A DNA stretch of 64,000 bases from Gymnopus androsaceus JB14 (lineage: Eukaryota; Basidiomycota; Agaricomycetes; Agaricales; Omphalotaceae). A program made the translations under genes and the position numbers. The stretch lies in NCBI GenBank assembly GCA_009733575.1, contig ML769421.1:62001-126000 (forward strand), in the 5' to 3' direction. Under the pieces are notes generated by a model, which saw only the letters and a list, made by a program, of their open reading frames with translations, had not been told where the DNA came from and ran no database searches. The stretch's first letter is position 1. Each line of letters starts with the position of its first letter. Shown piece after piece: positions 1-13,355 of this stretch.

Positions 1-148
1 TATTATTTCTTTCTCAGTGTCTCCGGAACGTGATGGTTTTCCGTTCATGTTCATTTACTAGTATTATGCATTGCGGATTTTACAGCATTATTTGAGCAAC
101 GGCAACTGAACTGAGAGTCAACAATAGACAAACTTCCAACAATGGTAT

Positions 149-233
149 GGTTCGATGGCGTAGTTGGTTATCGCATCTGTCTAACATTGTATGTTTGCAC
201 AGAAGGTCCTCAGTTCGAGCCTGGGTCGAATCA
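149..233 (+). tRNA. tRNA-Val (anticodon AAC), with 11-nt intron
   Basis: The first seven bases pair with the seven before the discriminator A (GGTTCGA with TCGAATC, one G-T pair). The T arm CTCAG-TTCGAGC-CTGGG is regular. The anticodon stem TCTGT/ACAGA encloses a loop reading CTAACA, giving anticodon AAC, and an insert of about 11 nt after base 37 is the usual place for a nuclear tRNA intron. The body resembles fungal tRNA-Val. A T5 run at 276-280 could end pol III transcription. The 3' CCA is not encoded, as expected for a nuclear gene. Confidence 0.88.
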
Positions 234-641
234 CTAATCTAATTGGAGTGAAAGCAGTTTAAGAAGTTTGCCATCTTTTTGGAGCCGGAGCCCACTCCTT
301 TTACTCTTCGCAGATTTCGCTGTCTCTTTCGAAGTGTGAGTTCATGAAGTTGCTTTGAATGCTTTCCGGCCTCCACAGCACTCGGGGAGGCTTGGATATA
401 ACGGCTTTGACCGGGTCAAAGCGCAAATTCTCAAGCCGCGGCCGGCAGCTCGGATGCTCACGTGTGGGCTCTTTACAGCAATTTGCTTCCGTTAGAGTTA
501 ACGACAATCTTCTCGTATTCCTTCCTTCTTTCCTCTTTCTTGTATCATCTGGACACCCTTTTCAACGCGATACCTCAATTAAACTTATTTTGGATGCCGA
601 AACCATAATACAAAAACAAAAACAATAAACAATCGGGCATC
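234..641. other. Intergenic stretch upstream of the RdRp gene
   Basis: It holds the trailing sequence of tRNA-Val and presumably the promoter and 5' leader of the polymerase gene. An A-rich tract (about 605-640) precedes the proposed ATG. Short open frames on both strands look like chance. No convincing TATA box was found. Confidence 0.4.
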
Positions 642-3600
642 ATGGGGAAAAACAGTATGAATACAAAGGGCACACCGCGCGCGCGGCTTTGCAATAACGC
701 CAGCGTATGCTTATAATCCTATCATTGATTTAATTCTTGTTTGTACTAATAATATTATGTTCTAAGGGTGCGAGCGATCCTGAGAATCTGCTTGGCGGCT
801 CGGACTCGGACAGCGAGTGGTTGAGCCAAGTCACCGAGAAATTGGGTATGTGTTGTTGATCAATTGACAACTGGCTGGTTTGCACGCTGAACCGCTTGAG
901 TAGTTATTTCACCGTTTACTACGCCGAGGAAGGCTGAGAAGACTGAGTCTACGCCGCAAATTGAAAGTAGTGATCGATTAGTATTGAACGCTGTTAGAGT
1001 TCATGCTCATGGCGCATGTGGAGAAACCGCCCGAATGGTGAGGACAAGCAAAAACATTCCTGATAGTTATCTAGCGAGAGCAAGAGCTTCTGCCGGCTCA
1101 ACTTCTCGCAATATCAATAACAGCGGGTTTATCCCCACTTTACCCAGGCGTCAGAGTAAGCGTATTTCGTTATCACTGAGGAATGTCCTCTGATAATCCT
1201 TCTAGTACCGTCGAACTCTCCGACTCGCACCCGCTCATCAACCGCTCGTCAAACGGTACGTGCAGTACATGTCAAAGCTGACATCTATCTTAGTAAACTC
1301 TCATTTAAGAATAAAGTCATATGGATCTCTTCAGATGATGACGGTGAGTCTTGGTACTAGTTATATCTTGACCAAGGGCTGAATGGCAGGTACAGGAAGC
1401 GACACAGATACTGAATCTTCCTCTTCCATGTTCGATCCTGCCCCGGGAATGTCTCGCCAAACCACGATGTCTTCAATAGAGTTATCACCATCTCCTCGCA
1501 AAGAGGCATTGGAAGATTTTTTCCCCTTTTCACCTCCTTCATCCTCGTCTACCGACCCGCCTACCTCCTCCTTCTCCATGCTATCTATGAGCAGTTCTCC
1601 CTCGGATCCTTCAGACCCCTCTCCCACGCATACCTTACCTGGCATTAGCTCGTCAACGCTGAGTACGCTATTCGGTGGTGAAATCCACCTCCGACACAAG
1701 ATTATTGCACATGACAAAGAGACGCAGAAGCTCTTTGACAATCCTGAAGGGCCGGTTCCTTGGGGAACGCAATATGAACTGGCGAGAGGAGTTGTAGCGA
1801 AAGAGTGGAGCTGGGAGAAGGTTCGGGAGAAGGTCAAGGAAAGACAATTTGCTGGAAAGTCAGATGGAGAGGTCTTGCATCTAGTCCGCTCTATCATGAA
1901 GGGTGAGGTACCTCCCAAATGGTGCAATAATGAAATCGGGTGAGTCTGGCGCTGGTGATCGAAGATTCCTATACTGACGTCTTATTGCAGAACGGAATTC
2001 GACCGCGAACTACTAGCCATCCTAGAGAATCGGGAGCGCGGATTGGGACTGATGGGGGAATTTCAGAGCTGTGAACGATGGTTTGGTGGCCAAATTCAGC
2101 AAATCGCTACTCTTAGGAAAGACACATGGCACAAACACTATTTACACCTTGAACCTCTGGAGATGCGTCGATCCACCCGATTCACGAGATATTTCGGCTC
2201 CCGCAGAGTAATCCAGGTCAGGATTCCCGAGGAATTCCTTCGTGGTCCCAACAAAAACGGAGTCTTGAGCTTCCTTGCTCAAAAATTGGTTTTGAACGGG
2301 CGAGTCTATGTTGCGACTCCGCCTAAGGAGTCTACGGTCTACTTGGTGGAGATCAAGGAGGACTATGAGAGAAGCGTGAGGACAGTATTTGGCGACCAGC
2401 ATCGAAAGTCATTTGGGGAGGTGCTGGAATGGCACAATCCGATGGCACTGAATTCCCAGCAGGTACCCTATTTCCACTCTTTGGATTCAATATTTTTCTG
2501 ACTCTTCACTAAACAGCCGATATCAAAATACGCTGCTAGGGCCGCCCTAGCTCTATCCAACACTATCCCGGCCTTGCTTTTTGAAGTGGAGAATATTCAC
2601 TTCATTGAAGATCTGGGTTAGCTAGCCTTTGTCCTCGATAGACGTTTACTCACCATGCTTTGTAGTGGCCTCGGATTATACAGGCACCAAACCTCCGGCC
2701 TATAAAGTCCTCACGGACGGATGCGGATTCATGAACGAAGCTGCTTTGAAAGCCATCGCACTAGAGCTGAATTACCCGTCCCGACCTACAGCTGTTCAAG
2801 GTCGTATCGCAGGATCAAAAGGCCTCTGGACCATCCACCCGTCAGACAAGAGTGATGTTCCACAGATCTGGATACGAGATTCGCAGCGCAAGATCGTATA
2901 TCCCAACTTTGACTCTGCGTGTGGACGCTACGCCTCTCTCGACCGTGCACATCGAATTTTCGACCTGTGTTCTTCCGCGCTACCGTCTCTTTCGTCAACG
3001 GGGCCCTCGGTTTCACTCACTGGGCAAAGTGTCCTGAATATGTGGGCCAATGGTGTGCCGACTGGTGTCTTTGAAGAGCTTATGGAGAAGGGTTTGCAGG
3101 AAATTGTTGACCCATTGATCCGTTGGGATGGCCAGCTTGCCATGCCTGCAATGTGGGACGCGATTAACAAAGTTGGCAAAGTGTCCCACATGAGGATCGT
3201 ACAACTGGGCGCTGCGAAGGCCAGGGCCATAGGACTTGCCGGAAGGAGCTATAAGGATGACACTGTCGACGATCTTCAATCTGACGAGAGTGGTGTTTCG
3301 ACCCAATCAGGGAGAAATGAGATTTCCGGAGGTGCGTATAGTCTGAACATGATATTCTTTCCCTACTTACTTCTCTGTATTCATCAGCTCCCATGAGCCT
3401 GCATGAAACCGCAATTGAACTCTTACAGGCAGGGTTTCATCCAGCGAGAGACTACCTTCTTTGGTTTGTATTGGAGAACATTTTAAAAACTGCCGTGCAA
3501 AACGCGATTAAGAAGTGCAATATCCCGCTTCCCGAAGGATCTTCTACACATGCCCTTGTCATTACTGGTGAGGCTAATGCTCTTAGATCTCTTCGGGTAC

Positions 3601-5264
3601 TTTTGTTCACATTGGCTATAGACCCCCTTGGTGTTTTGGAAGAAGACGAAATATATTATCGATCGTCGCAACCGATCAAAAATATTGAGACGCAGACACT
3701 CTACCATACCGTGACTGGGACGGTGCTAGTGAGTCTTCATATCTCATTTAAAGAACTAGGCTGAGGCTTTCTTGACTTTTAGATTGGACGGTATGTATTT
3801 ATTCTGTGCTTTGTCACTTCCACAGTCTTAAGCTGGAACTAGGTATCCTCTGCGTGTCCGATCAGACATACAAAAGGTGTGCGAGCCACGACTGCTTGAG
3901 GTTGAACAAAACTAAGCGGAGTTGTAGGTCAAAGCAGTCGATAAACCAGAACTTGCGCCCTGGTCAGACCTCATCGTTGTTCCCATAAAACCATCGTTCG
4001 AGCTAGTGCTTGGGCTTGTGAGTTTGATGAGCAAGTGCTCGGGTGGTGGTGAGTTACACGAATTTATGATCGCGAGCAGGATTATATATATTTACTTTGT
4101 TTTTCTCTATCCAGACCATGATGGCGGTACGGCGTTCTTCCCTGGTCTCGAAATCTTCTAAAATAACTTATTAGATGAGCTATTCTTGATCTGGTTGAAA
4201 TCCCTGGTGGATTCATTTCAGCCGTCTTCCCTCGTGCTCCCGCCTGAAGACAGACGCTCGAACTTTGAGCACAAGGTCGAAAGAGTTGACAGTGTCCTCA
4301 ACGAAGTTGGAAAGAAAACTGTTCCGGTGGCGCAGGAGACTATCATCAAAACTCTGTTGAGAGGGCTCAATGACTCCAGCGTGGGGATATACGATTCTCA
4401 TCACCTCAAAGCGGTTCGTCGTTGTGGGTATGAATCGAAGGAAGCTGTTAGGCTCGCATTTCTGTGCGTATATCACTCATGTATTCCAGGCTGCCTTCTT
4501 ATCGTGTTTCCAGATTCAACGACCTGCTCGATGCGCCCAAAACCGGTGAAGTGCTTCGCGGCGATGTACGCAAGGCTGATGAAGAACAGAGCAGGAAGTT
4601 CGAACAGGAGTTGAAGCAACCAGCAAGCTCTGACTCAGAAGAGCCATTCATCTTCGACGTCTTAGAGGCCTTCGGCATGAAGCTGTTGGAGAGAAATATG
4701 GACAAGTTTAAAGCGACAATTCCGACGGTTCATCATTCCGAGATACTACTCCAGCCGTACCAAGATGCTCGAAAACTCTGCGAAACCCGTCTTACTACTC
4801 ATGCTGCTACGAGTGTCGCGGCGACCTCGAAAGAGATAAGCAGCGACGTTATTGGAAAAAGTATACAGATCGCTCGGCGCTCAGACTTGCACTTGATCGA
4901 AAAACATGTGAACAAGGTTTATGGTGGTTTTTGCAAGAAATTGGGAGATAGGGCAGAACAGATGTCTTTTAAAGAGGAGATGGAGAAGAAGAACAAGAAG
5001 AAGAGTCGGTCCGATATCATGCTTCCCATATCAATGGAGTACTCCAGAGAGATACCTGGTCTCACAGGAGCTTTGCCCAATGTCGAGCACATCAAGGCTT
5101 CATATGCTTATAGCAAAGGTAAGGGTATCTTTGGGAAAGGGGTGGCTTTCCGCACGTTGTGCCAAATCATGGTCAATGCTTCGGACGAAGGTGGTGCACC
5201 GTGCTCGAGACTTCTCGACCAGGTCAAGTCGATCTCAGGAGGCGCTAAACGTTTATTCCAGTAG
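642..5264 (+). CDS. RNA-dependent RNA polymerase (QDE-1/RDR family, RNA silencing)
   Basis: The cellular RdRp makes double-stranded RNA from single-stranded RNA to feed Dicer. My model has 16 exons: 642-704, 767-845, 904-1155, 1206-1259, 1335-1343, 1390-1939, 1991-2462, 2517-2616, 2666-3331, 3388-3728, 3783-3790, 3843-3876, 3928-4048, 4115-4126, 4175-4463 and 4514-5264. They sum to 3,801 nt, a multiple of three (1,266 aa). All introns are GT-AG; the exon 4 donor (GTGCAG) is weak. The N-terminal quarter is Ser/Asp-rich and low-complexity. Core motifs in order are VLTDGCGFMN (about 2705-2734), DPLGVLEEDEIYY, GRYPLRVRSDIQKVKAVD and the catalytic DHDGD followed by ELFLIW. The DHDGD aspartates only appear after splicing out 4049-4114 and 4127-4174. 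The start ATG is chosen because exon 1 joins in frame to an acidic Ser-rich exon 2. The family is certain; the first five exons are less so. Confidence 0.93.
4115..4126 (+). other. 12-nt microexon coding the core of the RdRp active site
   Basis: The upstream intron (4049-4114, GTGAGT...CCAG) splits the first Asp codon as g|ac, and the downstream intron (4127-4174, GTACGG...TTAG, 48 bp) splits the last Asp codon as g|at. Joining gives Asp-His-Asp-Gly-Asp followed by ELFLIW. Reading through the second intron gives DHDGG and then a TAA stop. Confidence 0.85.
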
Positions 5265-5618
5265 ATTCGCAAGGACGCTCATATTTCATTCGCATTCCTT
5301 ATTTATTTTTTTCTCGAATTGATACTACCGACGCGCTACATCTCTCTATAAATCCTTGATGGATCTGTACATCGCTTCTCGATCTATTTTGTTTTCATTT
5401 GGATTTTATAGTTACTTGTACTTAAGTTAGAAGGTGTACAGGATAGAAATCTCATGTGTATATATGGTGTACTTGTGTTTCCGTCCAAGTGATATTGCGA
5501 CATTCTCATTTTCAATCTTTAAGCCTTGCATTTTCACCTAGTAACCAAGAGGGAAAAAGACTATTTTTACTGCGAAACTGAGCAAGCTTGGAGCAAGTAC
5601 TGGTATCTGATTCGACGC
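5265..5618. other. 3' region of the RdRp gene
   Basis: AT-rich sequence after the polymerase stop, with pyrimidine-rich runs. It presumably contains the 3' UTR and polyadenylation site. No open frame or repeat was recognised. Confidence 0.4.
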
Positions 5619-5624
5619 AAAAAA
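5619..5624 (-). terminator. RNA polymerase III T-run terminator for tRNA-Ala
   Basis: Six consecutive T on the minus strand, beginning three bases past the discriminator base of tRNA-Ala. This is the normal pol III stop signal. Confidence 0.7.
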
Positions 5625-5626
5625 TA

Positions 5627-5719
5627 TGGACAAGTCCGGAATTGAACCGGAGACCTTCCGCATACTACACACTCATCAAGCATGCGAAGCGGACGCGATA
5701 ACCCCTACACTACATGCCC
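5627..5719 (-). tRNA. tRNA-Ala (anticodon CGC), with intron of about 20 nt
   Basis: Read on the minus strand, the acceptor begins GGGCATG and ends CTTGTCC plus A. It therefore contains a G3-U70 wobble pair, the classic alanine identity element. The T arm and 3' end (GGTCTCCGGTTCAATTCCGG) closely resemble yeast tRNA-Ala. Anticodon stem TCCGC/GCGGA with loop TTCGCA gives anticodon CGC, interrupted after base 37 by about 20 nt. The mature length would be 73 nt. Confidence 0.85.
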
Positions 5720-5818
5720 ATAAAGTATAACAGAGATAATAGGGTAATGTTCGGCTAATTTGTGGTTTAGGGACAATGAAAAACTATTACAAAGGTATGA
5801 AAATTTTTACACATCTCA

Positions 5819-8119
<2,301 letters not shown>

Positions 8120-10403
8120 TACAGATTCTGGGAGGTGCGAAGTGGTATCAATGTGAGAATAAGAACTGTATGGAAAGAATGCTCACCAATGCATTTGGCA
8201 TTCCGTTTAAATATCTACAGCAGGCACGGGCACACTATGGGCACATCAACCGGCCCAATTCCGCTCCTCGAAATGAATCGCATCGCAGATGATGTTTGTC
8301 TGTAGTCAAAGAGTGACATGTACCGTAGGTCGGTTTGCTTATCTCGGAGAACCCAGGAGATGTCGCGAAAACTATAACAGAATCGATTTATCTTCTGACC
8401 TCAAGTGAATCGCTCATGCCGGCGATAAGGTCTGAAGGTCATATGTGCCTTTGCGATGACCGCAAATATGAACATATATATGTGTGTGTGTTGCTCAATC
8501 TAGACGAAAAGTCAGATATGAAACGACTACAGTTGAGTTTTTTGAGAACGTGCCTGAATTTGACCCAACTATGCACGTAATCTTGGTGGGTCTTTGAGAG
8601 TTCCGGTGGTTTTATGAAGCTGGATTGGCATGTCCTTGTTGAGACCGATAGAAGGGCGCATACTAGTGCGCGTCTATTTCAATGCCAACTTTGAGCGCTT
8701 AAGCAATCACGAAACCCTTCCAAAAGACCCCATGGCAAGAAGTGCGCCATTTCCAAAGACCAAAGAAACAACGACGCCTGTACGGCATCGAAAGCTATCC
8801 CGTCTGCTAGTCGGTGGAGTCTGGAGGACGCGTGGACGTATTTGAAGTCGGTTTTTTAAGGTCACCCTTTCCCGCCAATGCAAGAAAAGGGAGGGTTCGT
8901 AGGGGAACCTAGGACACTTGACCTGATCACTCTGAATCGGCAAAAGCAAGGTCACCTAAGTGTTTACTGCTCCTCTACGTGAACCATATATTCACATCGC
9001 TTTAACATCCAGCATGCAGCCTTAATTCTACCGTATTATGAAGACCCTCACAACATTTATATGCCGAGTTTTTTCAATGCGTCTGATGTCGATGAACCAC
9101 TTGGGTCAGTTTCTCAGGCTTGCTACTCTTGATACCACAACCAGTCCATGACGAGTGCGCTTCTAGTAAAGATCCCAGAGCGCAGACACCCTCGTCCTAA
9201 CGTAACCGCACTCGGTGATGGCCAAAGACTGAGGTTTTGCCATGACTGAAGAAGCCGTCTTCGAGGACAATGAAAATCATGGGATAGTCCATGATTTTGG
9301 TGGTTATCGAGTTGGTACGACAATAGAAATCCGTAGGTCACCTCTTGCAAAGACGACATACTCTATTTTGCTGCAGCGTCGAAACATTCAGCTCATTCGA
9401 AGTGTGCTCCGTATGAAGATGAGCAATTGGGTTTGGGTGAGCCAAAGTGGGTAATGGTGTAACAGTTGAAGTAGAAGCTGTCGCAGGTCGTCGTTGTTCA
9501 ATGGAAACTTTACATTTCAGTTCTCCGCCAACAAATCGCGTCTCTTCCTCCGACCTATACAGCTTGGCGTGGTCAGTCAAAGACTCAAAGGCATCTATAA
9601 CGCCGAGCATGGGTTCCAAGGAGATTGAGCCAATAATGCGAATTCAATGCCTCTCATTATGTATACCTTCCGGTCCCGAGGATATCCCACAGATCAATCC
9701 TTTTCAGAATACGTCAGTCAAACATTGTTTGATCGTCCACGGACGTGGGCCAATGGACGTCTATATTTTTGAGATGTGTCATTTCTACTCATTCAAAATA
9801 CTTCGAGGAGTCGACTGCTACGATCATCGCGAGTATGGAGGTGAAATGCCGACGCTGTAATGTTTGGGAGTGCTGATACCTTTTACTGATCTTGGCAATG
9901 GAAGGTCAATGTGAAAGCTCCTTCTTCCTTTATTTGGTTTTTAATTGGTTTGTTCTTCTCAGAACTCTCACAGACGGTTTCAAAAAAGCAAACCTTCTCA
10001 TGAATTACGCTCAATGCATATGGGAAGCTAATCTCTTGCACGTCAAGTTGGCCTTCTCATGTTGCAAAAAGCACTCAAAATCTGATGATCACTTTCACGC
10101 GCCCCCGTTATTCTTAGAAATGAGGCAATTTCGTTCAATCACATCAACGCGGTATAGCGACGCCTGGCCAATTGTTTCTTCCTTCCTCATCAGCGCGATG
10201 TGAAAATTCTCATAGGTACGCGCTGAACACTTTTTCATGCAGAAATTTGTGAGAGCAGTTTAGAAATGGAATATCCCGCATCCATTCGCTTCAACTTAAC
10301 CAATGCCAAGTCCTTTCACAGCTGCTACTTCGTATGGCATTCATACCTTGAAGACACTATGTCTGATTTGTTTTTTTCACTCACGATATGTCTATGGAAA
10401 AGA
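8120..10403. other. Gene-poor stretch of 2.3 kb between PDC and laccase
   Basis: This presumably carries the PDC promoter (left end) and the laccase promoter (right end). Open frames of 60-137 codons exist on both strands (for example 9447-9860 + and 9338-9619 -), but none shows a family motif or joins to a neighbour by plausible introns. It could contain a worn-out gene. No strong repeat was noticed. Confidence 0.4.
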
Positions 10404-10410
10404 TATTTAA
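10404..10410 (+). promoter_or_regulatory. Possible TATA-like element of the laccase gene
   Basis: TATTTAA lies 54 bp before the laccase ATG, a plausible distance for a fungal core promoter. This rests on the sequence match and position only. Confidence 0.3.
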
Positions 10411-10463
10411 GCTGACCCACTCCTCGAAGGACTATAGACCACTGATCCTCCTTGGTTTTTACA

Positions 10464-13355
10464 ATGTTTCGTCCAGTCCCTTTTCTGCTCACACTTTTCG
10501 GTGGGGCATTAGCCTCCATCGGTCCTGTCACAGACTTGGTCATCAAGAATGCATTCGCTCAGCCTGACGGTTTCAATCGTTCTTTTGTTACCGCTGGAGG
10601 TACCCTGCCTGGCCCTATCATCTCAGGGATGAAGGTACTTACGCTTCAAGACGTCCACCAAGAAATAACGCTAACATGATGAACTAAGGGCGATACCTTC
10701 CAAATTAACTTGCAGAATGAGCTTAACAACGGTAGTATGTTGTTGAGTACCTCTATTGTGCGTATATTCCTCTTCTCAGCGGTTTTCAGCTTCTCACTCT
10801 TCATTGGTGTAGCATTGGCACGGAATCTTTCAGGAGCACACCAATTGGGCTGATGGGTATGTGAATTCTGATATGATTTCTCCAGTTACTCATTAATTTT
10901 TTTAGACCGTATGTAACCAGCCTTAATATTTAATCCCACAATTACTTATTAGCTTCTCGGAAAACGCAGTGCATTCGTGAACCAATGCCCGATCGCGGCC
11001 AACAACTCCTTCCTATACGAATTCAGTGTACCTGATCAAGCGGGTACATTCTGGGTATGTCTTTCCAGCTTTGCTTATTCATCAATCTTTCAACTGAAAA
11101 ATCTTCAGTATCATTCGCATTTAGGTAAATTTCCCTCTACGCTGTACGAACCTGAACTTGAATAAATCTCCGTGACAGCTACTCAGTACTGCGACCAATT
11201 GACTGGGGCTTTGATTATCTATGATCCAGACGATCCCCTTGCCGATTTGTACGATGTCGACGATGGTTAGGTTTGCTTTTTTAATCTTCTTAATCAGAGA
11301 TCTAATGATTTCCTTCAGATGGCACTGTCATTGTACTCTCATTATTGTAAGCCTGCCTCTTTATTTTTGCATATTTCTTAATAAACGGTTTCGCAGGTAC
11401 CGTAAGGATAAACTTTTTTAAAGAAGATGTTCTTTTAACAGATTGGTTCGCAGATAATCTTGCCCCCAACATGGTGGCAGGTTCCACGTGAGTGGTCATC
11501 ACAGTCTCTGTTTTCGTGCCTTCTTAATCCTTGTTCAGGACTCCAAATGCGACACTCATCAACGGTCTAGGTAAAGCTAACCTATCTGATCATGACAGTA
11601 ATAAAGGGCTAAAAAAAATTTCAGGACGAAGCTGGTTCAGTACAGAGCCTACTCCCTTGGCCGTGATTACTGTTCAGCAGGGCTTGCGGTGAGCTCTGAA
11701 CAATCTTTTCACTTTTCAATACTGAACATCCTTTGACTTGAAGTTACCGCATGCGTACGATCCATTCTGGATGTGACAACCCCATGAACGTTTCAATCGA
11801 TTTCCATCCAATGCTCGTACGCAGTAGACCACTTTGTTCTCTGAAAGATACTAACGACTTGAATCAAGGTCATCGAAGCTGATGGGATCGAAACCGAACC
11901 TGTTGTAGCAGATGGATTCCAAATTCTTGTTGCTCAACGATACTCCTTTGTGCTCACCGCAAACCAAACTATTGATAACTATTGTATGTATGGTTTCAGT
12001 CCATCCAGTCCACATGGGTTTCATATCCATTACTACAGGGATCAAGGTCAACGACGTAGCAGGAGCTGCGAAGAATTTCTTCGATGGGGGCATCAACAGT
12101 GCCATTCTCCGCTACGTCGGTGCACCTGATGCAGAGCCTACGCAAAACCAGACAGTACCAGGCAGACAGTTGCTCGAAACAGACCTTCATGTAAGAGCAA
12201 TATATTGTTCCTCATTATTTTGACTGACCCACTGCAGCCTCTTGTAAATCCTACACCAGTAAGTTCCACTTATTAACAGGTCGTTATCATATGTGACTAA
12301 CACTGATTCTAGCCTGGTGGACCGACCATAGATGACGTTGATGTGGCCATGAACTTGCAGTTGTTCTGGGTAGGTCAATTTCCCGAGAGTCCTCGATACT
12401 TGTCACCCATGCTCTTTGCAGGAAGTCGGGACTCCGGAGTTGGGAAATTTCTTCTTCATAAACGGAGTTCAGTTCCACCCGCCTAGCGTCCCTGTCTTGC
12501 TTCAAATTGTAAGCGGAGCTCAGCCAGCAAGTATGTAAAGAACGCTCCTCGTCTGTTGATATTCACATATCTCAACTATAGATGCTCTCCTCCCCACCGG
12601 ATCGGTTTACGAACTGCCTTTGAACGCGTCGATTCAACTCACCTTCAATACGAGCTTCGTCTTTCAACATGGTGGTCCGGTTAGTAAACTTGAAACTGTC
12701 ACAGAATCACTCGCTGACATGAATTCTAGCATCCGTTCCATCTTCACGGAGTGCGTCTTTACATGGGATTGATTTTTGTTCTTTTTCGCTCACGTCCATA
12801 TAGCAAGCATTCTCTGTTATCCGATCCGCTGGAAGCGATGTTGATAACTTTGTGAATCCTGTACAGCGAGATGTTGTCGACACTGGTATGCCAGGGGACA
12901 ATGTCACGATTCGGTTCTTTACTAGTAATGCTGGTCCTTGTGAGTTTAATATTTTTTTGCTTATCTCTCAGAACTTGCTAACTGGCTCTTGAAACAAGGG
13001 TTCTTGCATTGGTAAGTGAAATGTGTTGCTTGTGATTGTTCAAATTTACAGCTCGGTCTTGCTGCATATAGCCACATTGACTTCCATTTGGAAGCGTGAG
13101 TCTCGGTTAATGTCTGATCCATACTTGCTTCTGAGACTGGTTATATACATAGTGGTTTCGCAATTGTGTTCGCACAGGGAACGGACGCCGAAGAATCTGC
13201 TAGCAACCCTACTCCAGGTACGATTTTGACTGATTTTTATGCATTCATCAACACTGAATCAAATGATCTAAACAGAGGATTGGGACCAGCTTTGCCCCAT
13301 TTACGATCAATTGACTCCAGCTCAACTTGGTGGAAATGGAGGACCTACCGCGTAG
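10464..13355 (+). CDS. Laccase (multicopper oxidase), apparently intact
   Basis: A secreted phenol oxidase that reduces O2 to water. It has a signal peptide of about 17 residues ([17 protein letters not shown]). All four copper motifs can be assembled across short introns: HWHG in SIHWHGIFQ (split by the intron before the first His), HSH in FWYHSHLATQYCD, HPFHLHG followed by QAFSVIRS, and HCHIDFHLE in [17 protein letters not shown]. The usual HGH after HPFHL reads HGQ here; that His is not a copper ligand. The body matches agaric laccases throughout ([37 protein letters not shown]). It ends GGNGGPTA with TAG at 13353-13355. Around 11340-11440 the frame needs a 5-nt exon (11397-11401). I found no stop or frameshift once spliced. 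A 5'-truncated, mutated copy lies at 25358-27282. Confidence 0.87.
11397..11401 (+). other. Possible 5-nt microexon in the laccase gene
   Basis: The preceding exon ends in phase 2 at 11346, before a GTAAGC donor. The bases GTACC lie between TCGCAG and GTAAGG, and the next exon starts at 11441 after TTAACAG. Joined, they read LSLLYHWFADN, putting Tyr-His where laccases have WYH. Other pairings that I tried give an early stop. Confidence 0.5.

Noticed and set aside
1361..1927. 188-codon minus-strand open frame
   Set aside because: It is the antisense shadow of the Ser-rich RdRp exon, with low-complexity composition and no motif.
4115..4190. Apparent loss of the last catalytic Asp (DHDGG followed by a TAA) in the RdRp
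   Set aside because: A 48-bp GT-AG intron at 4127-4174 restores DHDGDELFLIW and keeps the frame.
642..5264. Viral RdRp integration
   Set aside because: The motifs (DxDGD, VLTDGCGFMN, DPLGVL) and dense introns are those of the cellular silencing polymerase, not a viral one.
9100..9870. Possible gene on either strand in the PDC-laccase gap
   Set aside because: I tried joining the 60-137-codon frames by GT-AG introns but found no family motif or consistent model.
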